The notes under the pieces: generated by a model
Databases searched by the model: none
Seen by the model: the letters and a program-made list of their open reading frames with translations, nothing else
What the model was told of the DNA's origin: nothing
In this document: positions 54,988 through 60,003 of the stretch, one piece after another
How the letters are laid out: every line of letters starts with the position of its first letter
Position numbering within the stretch: position 1 is the stretch's first letter
Made by a program: the position numbers and the translations under genes
Assembly: GCA_021787735.1 (NCBI GenBank)
Contig: JAJYLL010000014.1
Coordinates: forward strand, 1 to 60,003
DNA length: 60,003 bases
Origin: Acidobacteriota bacterium
GTDB taxonomy: Bacteria > Acidobacteriota > Terriglobia > UBA7540
Direction of reading: 5' to 3'

Positions 54988-55521
54988 ATGGCGGAGGCGA
55001 ATGAACGCCTGTTGCAGGCGCCGGTTCTCGTTCTTAATGCGACCTACGAGCCGATCAATGTAACTGCGGCCAGGCGCGCCCTTGTGCTCGTCCTTAAAGG
55101 CAACGCGATCACCGAAGAAGAGAATGGAAGCTATCTGCACTCCGCTCGGGTTGCGTATCGCATTCCGTCCGTCATCCGGCTCACTGAGTTCCGACACATC
55201 CCTCATCAGTCGCGCCCGCTTTCCCGGAAGAACATTCTGATTCGCGACCGCTACACGTGCCAGTTCTGCTACAAGGTTTTTCCCGCGGCTGAACTGACCC
55301 TTGACCACATTATTCCGCGTTCCAGAGGTGGCCACTCAGACTGGGACAATCTTGTTGCTTGCTGCCACACCTGCAACAGCCGCAAGGCCGACCGCCTGCC
55401 GGAAGAGGCCGGACTGACGCTTCGCCGCCAGCCGAGGCCGTTCACCCTCCACACCAGCCGCCACATCATGCGCATGCTTGGCCGCGCAGACCAGCGCTGG
55501 CGAAAGTATCTGTTCTATTGA
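54988..55521 (+). CDS. HNH endonuclease
   Basis: 177 residues. HNH core [28 protein letters not shown] at ~86-113 split by [10 protein letters not shown], then [18 protein letters not shown] with the second CxxC pair. The N-terminal half ([26 protein letters not shown]) is typical of the chromosomal family common in Acidobacteria and Actinobacteria. It cuts DNA, role unknown; not obviously part of a restriction system, as no methylase is near. gaagggatagagac precedes the ATG. Confidence 0.88.
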   Translation: MAEANERLLQAPVLVLNATYEPINVTAARRALVLVLKGNAITEEENGSYLHSARVAYRIPSVIRLTEFRHIPHQSRPLSRKNILIRDRYTCQFCYKVFPAAELTLDHIIPRSRGGHSDWDNLVACCHTCNSRKADRLPEEAGLTLRRQPRPFTLHTSRHIMRMLGRADQRWRKYLFY

Positions 55522-55610
55522 TTTGGCTTTACCGCAGGCCATTCAGAGATTTCAGTTAACCCTCACACAGGCGCCTGACTCTGAAAAGCTCGATAACCTC
55601 TTTCCAGTCG

Positions 55611-56699
55611 CTACACAACTTTCCCCGGTGCGGCAATGCCTTCGCCAAGCTTCCTGGCGATCTTGCGCGCCAATTGAGAAACAGCGGCCCGGTCAACGTC
55701 CGACGGCTGGAACCAGCGGAACCCATCCCCCGGCGAACTTCCGGCAAACTCGCCCGTGAAGACCTCAACCTGGATGGCGCGATAGGTAATGTTGTGGCGA
55801 AGCTGGTGCGCGGACTTTTTGATCGTGAGCGAGGATCCGAGCGCTGTCTGCAGCTTTTTCTTCAACAATGTCGGGGCTTGGCCGCGCGACTGTCCCATCG
55901 CTGAGGGAAAATTCCAGAGGTCGTCGAGGAGTCCGTCGTCCATGCCCCGGCACAATAGAATCCGGCGGTTTCTATAAAGTACGGCGGCCGCCATATACCA
56001 TTCTTCCGCCCGCCGGCGGGGCTTTGGTTCGGGGAAGTTTTCAGGTTTGCCTGCACGGAATCCCCGGCACCAGCTTCGCAGAGGGCAACGGCCACATCGG
56101 GGCAAGTGCGGGAGACAGAGCGTCTGTCCGAGTTCCATCAGTGCCTGATTGAAGTTACCGGGACTCCGGCGAGAGAGAAGCATATCGAGATTTTCCTCGA
56201 TGGCTTTGCGGAATTGCCGTTGGTGCAGATTTCCGCGCATCGCGAGGAAACGTGCCATCACCCTCGCCACGTTTCCATCGAGAACGGCGAAGGGCTTGTT
56301 GTAGGCAATACTCAGCACCGCGCGCGCTGTGTAGTCTCCCACGCCGGGAAGGGAACGAGCCTGCCTCATGTCCATTGGAAACTGCCCGCCGTGGTTGTTC
56401 GTTATTTCCTGCGCGGCCCGATGCAGGTTGCGGGCGCGGCGGTAATATCCCAGGCCCGACCACAGCTCCAGAACGCGTTCGAGCGGCGCACCGGCCAGCC
56501 GGTCGACGGTGGGAAATTCGCGCAGGAAGCGCTGGTAATAGGGGATGACCGTGTCAATCTGCGTCTGCTGGAGCATGATCTCCGACACCCAGATGGTGTA
56601 TGGAGACCGGGACGCTCGCCACGGCAGAGCGCGGGCCCGCAGCCGGTACCAGCGAAGCAGGGAGCGTCGGGCGGCGCATGAACGGTCGGTTTGTTCCAT
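55611..56699 (-). CDS. mutY: A/G-specific adenine glycosylase
   Basis: 362 residues. It removes adenine opposite 8-oxoguanine. Helix-hairpin-helix and catalytic region: LPWRASRSPYTIWVSEIMLQQTQIDTVIPYY, GYYRRARNLHRAA, LPGVGDYTARAVLSIAYNKPFAVLDGNVARV with the catalytic Asp in VLDGNV. [4Fe-4S] loop CLPHLPRCGRCPLRSWC (C-x6-C-x2-C-x5-C). C-terminal NUDIX-like domain (AAAVLYRNRRILLCRGMDDGLLDDLWNFP). Start ATG 56699 lies 9 bp after the VWFA gene stop, so the two may be cotranscribed. Convergent with the HNH gene. Confidence 0.95.
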   Translation of the reverse strand: MEQTDRSCAARRSLLRWYRLRARALPWRASRSPYTIWVSEIMLQQTQIDTVIPYYQRFLREFPTVDRLAGAPLERVLELWSGLGYYRRARNLHRAAQEITNNHGGQFPMDMRQARSLPGVGDYTARAVLSIAYNKPFAVLDGNVARVMARFLAMRGNLHQRQFRKAIEENLDMLLSRRSPGNFNQALMELGQTLCLPHLPRCGRCPLRSWCRGFRAGKPENFPEPKPRRRAEEWYMAAAVLYRNRRILLCRGMDDGLLDDLWNFPSAMGQSRGQAPTLLKKKLQTALGSSLTIKKSAHQLRHNITYRAIQVEVFTGEFAGSSPGDGFRWFQPSDVDRAAVSQLARKIARKLGEGIAAPGKVV

Positions 56700-56708
56700 G
56701 TGAGATGA

Positions 56709-58097
56709 TTATTTCCTGCGGCGGTTTGAATGCCGGCCGCGCAGGGATGATCTCGTGATCTCTTCGGGAGTCCCTGGTGCGTAATAGCCTGACGGCGCCT
56801 GCACGCCCATCAGGCCGTGATGGACAACCTGGACACGCACGTTATGGAAGCTGCCGTTTTCTCTCCAATCGGTCGGAGCATATCCCAGCACATAATAAGC
56901 GGGCGGCAGAGGCATGACAGCCTGGAAGCCCGACTCCAGGTCATCCTTGTTGGCGATAAAGTTGCCGCCGGTCATCGTAGAAAGATCCAGAAGCACGTCG
57001 GCCGACATTGACGCCCGGTCGGCCTGCATCTGATTCTTGCCGGCCACGATGTATTCACGCTCTTTGTCCAGCTTGGGATCGTTGGTGGGCGGGGGCGCCG
57101 GAAGCTGCCGGAGCAGTCCGGTCGTATCCAGCGCGCTTATGATGATGTGGAGCCGCGTTGCGCGCCGCGCCAGCAGGTCAATTTGCCTGGCCTGCGAGCC
57201 CGCAAGAAATCCGGGCGAGGCGACAATGATGGAGCGCGGATCGGGCAACGTGGAAACGGCAGTAATCAGCTTATTGAGGCCGTCGAGTGTTTTCTGCGAC
57301 TGAGCTTCGCTTTCAGCAATCACCTGCCTGGCGCGGGCAGCGATGGTTTGTGTCATCCGCCTGATTGTTGCCGCCGGCCGGCTGCTCACGGGAGGGTCTT
57401 CCTGTCCGTTATGCGAGTCGCAGGCATGCTTGTCGTCAAGCGCGATTTGTAGCGCCAGCGGATCGGCCGCATAAAGCAACATGAAAGATTGGAAATCCGA
57501 AAGCTGCGGGCAGGCCTTTGCCTGCGTTGCCCACGGCAGATGAGGCTTGATGGCCAGCAGCGCCGCGTGGAGCTTCTTCGGGTCGTCGGTAAAGTTCAGC
57601 GTAATCTCGCCCGACGCCGTAAACACGCCTACTTTGCTCCGCGGGCCCAGAGTCGAATTGAAGTAGGAATAGGCGCTGTCCGTGACGCGGATGGTGTCGG
57701 TAAAGTCGTAATGAAGATCGTCAAAGTAGAGCGCGGTGTAGCGGACCGTTCCGGGGACCTTCAGGTTCAAAACGGGCTGCGGGATGATGTTACCGGCAAA
57801 ATCGGTGATCCTCTGCAGGCGGTTGTTGTCGTGGAGGCGGAAGTCGCCTTGGCGGAGGTTGTCGACCGTCTCGCCGCGGACGTTGCGAACCACCACGCAA
57901 ATCTCGACGGGGGGCGCCGCCGCCTTGTGTACCACGGGCTGAGGTGGTGCTGTTCCGGCCGTCGGATGGCTCCGGTGAGCAGCTTGCCCGGCCTGCGCCG
58001 GAAGGCTGAAGATCAGACCGGCGAGGGCACTGCACAGAAATACGCGGCTGGCCCATGCAGGCCACCCTGAAGCAAAACTGTTCCTGCAATTTGTCAT
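56709..58097 (-). CDS. Secreted VWFA-related acidobacterial-type protein
   Basis: 462 residues from ATG 58097 (the frame extends to 58196). Signal peptide ASRVFLCSALAGLIFSLPAQA. The VWFA-related domain found mainly in Acidobacteria follows: ICVVVRNVRGETVDNLRQGDFRLHDN, YTALYFDDLHYDFTD (metal-ion-dependent adhesion-site-like DxxxD), TLPDPRSIIVASPGFL and the end YYVLGYAPTDWRENGSFHNVRVQV, VQAPSGYYAPGTPEE. Predicted periplasmic or outer-membrane-associated. Function of the family unknown. It is the strongest phylum marker in the window. Confidence 0.85.
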   Translation of the reverse strand: MTNCRNSFASGWPAWASRVFLCSALAGLIFSLPAQAGQAAHRSHPTAGTAPPQPVVHKAAAPPVEICVVVRNVRGETVDNLRQGDFRLHDNNRLQRITDFAGNIIPQPVLNLKVPGTVRYTALYFDDLHYDFTDTIRVTDSAYSYFNSTLGPRSKVGVFTASGEITLNFTDDPKKLHAALLAIKPHLPWATQAKACPQLSDFQSFMLLYAADPLALQIALDDKHACDSHNGQEDPPVSSRPAATIRRMTQTIAARARQVIAESEAQSQKTLDGLNKLITAVSTLPDPRSIIVASPGFLAGSQARQIDLLARRATRLHIIISALDTTGLLRQLPAPPPTNDPKLDKEREYIVAGKNQMQADRASMSADVLLDLSTMTGGNFIANKDDLESGFQAVMPLPPAYYVLGYAPTDWRENGSFHNVRVQVVHHGLMGVQAPSGYYAPGTPEEITRSSLRGRHSNRRRK

Positions 58098-58531
58098 GAA
58101 CGGACCCCGAACGGAGGGTGTTTCAACTGGAGCAAATGTGGTGCTGAACCTGTGTTGCCTGCCTCCGTCGACCTCCCTTTCAACGCAGCAAAACAAGTAT
58201 CAGTTTTTGAAGGATGCATTGTCAACTGTGCATTGGACAGTTGCTGGCCGCGCAAGTATTATAGCGGCAACTTTTGCTTGTCACTTGGCTGCGTGAAGCC
58301 GCTGCTACGGAAGCCGGGACCCGCGCCGCTGTTTCCCGCTTCTTGATTTGCCGGGCGCAATCTGTAATTCTTGGAAGCTTAAGGACACAAAGGCCGCAAC
58401 ATTCAAGAGCCAAAGTGGCCGAACGATTTGTAGCGCGGGCCCTTGCCGCCTGCGGCTTGTGATCTTGTGGTGATAATAAGATTCGGACGAGCGGCGAGGA
58501 AGAATAAGTTCCTCTCCGAAAGAGGGTAGCT
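58098..58531. other. Intergenic region between VWFA gene and ubiD
   Basis: 434 bp. A minus-strand consensus -10 TATAAT (58263-58258) could serve the VWFA gene, leaving a ~150-nt leader with a caactg/cagttg inverted repeat (58223-58243 region). Nothing clear for ubiD beyond its ribosome site. No gene. Confidence 0.45.
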
Positions 58532-60003
58532 GTGGCCTACAATGATCTAAGAGAATTTATCCGCCGGCTGGAACGGGAAAAGGAACTGAAGCGGATTGGT
58601 GTTGAGGTTGACGTGGACCTCGAAATCACCGAGATCACTGACCGCGTATCCAAAGCTTTCGGCCCGGCCCTGCTGTTTGAAAAGCCGCGTTCGGCTAAGG
58701 ATGGCAAGGGCTATTCGGTACCGCTGCTGATCAACACGCTGGGCACAAGGCGACGGCTGGAACTTGCACTCGATGTCTCTTCGCTTGATGATGTGGCAAA
58801 GCGCATTGAAGATTTGCTGGCCATGAAACCGCCCGAAGGTCTGCTGGACAAGGTTCGAATGCTGCCGAAAGTTGCCGAGCTCGGCTCCTTCTTTCCAAAG
58901 ACCGTGAAGAGCGGTCCCGTCAAGGAAGTGATCCAGCGCGAGGACGTATCCCTGGCCGATCTGCCTGTGATGCAATGCTGGCCGCAGGATGGCGGCCGCT
59001 TCATCACTTGGCCGATGGTGGTGACGCGCAGCCCCAAGACCGGACGCCGCAACGTCGGGTGCTACCGTATGCAGGTTTTTGACGAGCGGACGACCGGCAT
59101 GCACTGGCAGATCCATAAGACCGGAGCGGAACACTTCCGCTGGCTGGAGCGTCAGGGGAAAGGCCGCCGGATGGACGTGGCCGTGGCCATCGGCGCCGAC
59201 CCGGTGACCATGCTGGCCGGCATTATGCCGTTGCCGGAGGACCTGGACGAATTCCTGTTTGCTGGGTTTCTGCGCCAGAAGCCGGTGGAACTGGTGCATT
59301 GCGAAACTGTGGACCTTGAAGTCCCGGCCAACGCGGAAATTGTTTTGGAAGGGTACGTTGATCTCGACGACATTCGCGTGGAAGGGCCGTTTGGCGACCA
59401 CACCGGCTATTATTCGCTGGCGGACAAATTTCCGGCGTTCCACTTGACGTGCATCACCCGCCGCAAGGACCCGATCTATGTTTCCACGATTGTCGGCCCT
59501 CCACCGATGGAGGACTACTGGATGGGGTTTGCTGTCGAGCGGCTGTTCCTGCCGCTGATGCGCCAGCAGATGCCGGAAGTGGTTGACATGCACATGCCGC
59601 CGGAAGGCGTGTTCCACAATCTGATCATTGTTTCCATCCGCAAGAGCTACCCCGGCCACGCGCGCAAGGTGATGAACGCCATCTGGGGATTGCCGGGTGC
59701 CATGTTTTCCAAATGCATCGTGGTGGTGGACCACGACGTTGACGTCCACAACCTGAGCGAAGTGGCGTGGAAAGCCTTTAACCACATCGACCCGGAACGC
59801 GACATTCAGTTTGTGCTGGGGCCGGTGGACCAGCTTGAGCACGCCTCGCGGCTGCCGAATTTCGGCTCGAAGATGGGCATCGACGCCACCACGAAATGGC
59901 CGAGCGAGGGATTCGCACGGCCCTGGCCGGATGAAATCGTCATGGACGGCGAGACGAAGCAGAAAGTAGACAAGCTCTGGAAAAGTCTGGGGCTGGACAT
60001 GCC
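58532..60003 (+). CDS. UbiD-family decarboxylase (3' end cut by window)
   Basis: About 490 codons from GTG 58532, with gagggt at about 6 nt, open at the right edge. Prenylated-FMN-dependent decarboxylase. Visible: NDLREFIRRLEREKELKRI, AFGPALLFE, the core MHWQIHKTGAEHFR, GADPVTMLAGIMPLPEDLDE and GPFGDHTGYYSLADKFPAF (catalytic Glu just before in VEGPFG), then RRKDPIYVSTIVGPPPMEDYW. Acts on aromatic or unsaturated carboxylic acids, in ubiquinone/menaquinone synthesis or aromatic degradation. A UbiX flavin prenyltransferase is not in the window. The reverse-strand frame over this gene is a shadow. Confidence 0.9.
   Translation, partial: MAYNDLREFIRRLEREKELKRIGVEVDVDLEITEITDRVSKAFGPALLFEKPRSAKDGKGYSVPLLINTLGTRRRLELALDVSSLDDVAKRIEDLLAMKPPEGLLDKVRMLPKVAELGSFFPKTVKSGPVKEVIQREDVSLADLPVMQCWPQDGGRFITWPMVVTRSPKTGRRNVGCYRMQVFDERTTGMHWQIHKTGAEHFRWLERQGKGRRMDVAVAIGADPVTMLAGIMPLPEDLDEFLFAGFLRQKPVELVHCETVDLEVPANAEIVLEGYVDLDDIRVEGPFGDHTGYYSLADKFPAFHLTCITRRKDPIYVSTIVGPPPMEDYWMGFAVERLFLPLMRQQMPEVVDMHMPPEGVFHNLIIVSIRKSYPGHARKVMNAIWGLPGAMFSKCIVVVDHDVDVHNLSEVAWKAFNHIDPERDIQFVLGPVDQLEHASRLPNFGSKMGIDATTKWPSEGFARPWPDEIVMDGETKQKVDKLWKSLGLDM

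Noticed and set aside
58547..59842. 431-codon open frame on the minus strand
   Set aside because: It is the mirror of the UbiD gene, whose motifs are unmistakable on the plus strand; the minus product is His/Arg-rich without family features.

Overview
This is a gene-dense chromosomal window of roughly 57-60% GC, with genes on both strands and no plasmid, phage or insertion-sequence core. The best taxonomic pointers are a secreted protein of the VWFA-related type typical of Acidobacteria (56709-58097), several Tat-exported Gfo/Idh/MocA oxidoreductases with a DUF6807-like protein and a sugar isomerase, and secreted TPR and CxxC proteins. I infer an acidobacterium, probably a soil or sediment heterotroph. 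No 16S or other universal phylogenetic marker was available to confirm this.

Layout. 1-2.7 kb: the end of a membrane glycosyltransferase, then two tandem 6-pyruvoyltetrahydropterin synthase genes, folE and a short-chain dehydrogenase, which together resemble a tetrahydrobiopterin-type pathway. 2.7-7.6 kb: a small membrane protein, rpsO, pnp, a STAS protein and a PilZ protein. 7.6-11.2 kb: a Tat-exported oxidoreductase, a small membrane protein, an XRE regulator and a double-SIS protein. 11.5-15.9 kb: a two-gene RND efflux system. 16.1-20.1 kb: an exported three-subunit molybdenum hydroxylase (xanthine dehydrogenase family) plus a tiny six-cysteine protein. 20.3-22.3 kb: three secreted proteins. 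22.5 kb: tRNA-His. 22.8-28.6 kb: enoyl-CoA hydratase, formamidase-like protein, hybrid PAS histidine kinase, DeoR-type repressor. 28.9-33.4 kb: cysS, a class III aminotransferase, yraN and galT. 33.4-37.0 kb: a minus-strand sugar-processing cluster. 37.7-40.9 kb: membrane and lipid genes. 41.0-43.8 kb: two Crp/Fnr regulators and a radical SAM/SPASM protein with Crp-type boxes. 44.2-48.0 kb: an unusual 810-residue DNA ligase and an exonuclease-BRCT protein. 48.4-53.5 kb: a cysteine-free IscA-like protein, a metalloprotease, RNase P RNA, an integrase remnant and a secreted TPR protein. 53.7-60 kb: DksA-like protein, ComF, HNH endonuclease, MutY, VWFA protein and the start of a UbiD decarboxylase.

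Most striking points. (1) The compact pterin operon has two animal-like PTPS paralogues. (2) LigA carries what looks like a second copy of its helix-hairpin-helix module; its 3' half and the neighbouring exonuclease-BRCT gene share a codon usage (AGA/AGG/ATA rich) unlike the 5' half, which suggests a transferred segment with its edge inside ligA. (3) Near-perfect TGTGA-N6-TCACA boxes lie about 42 bp upstream of predicted starts of both one Crp/Fnr gene and the radical SAM gene. (4) RNase P RNA is enlarged, and an integrase C-terminus lies just beyond it. (5) The exported molybdenum hydroxylase has an FAD subunit without any cysteine and a small cysteine-rich companion.
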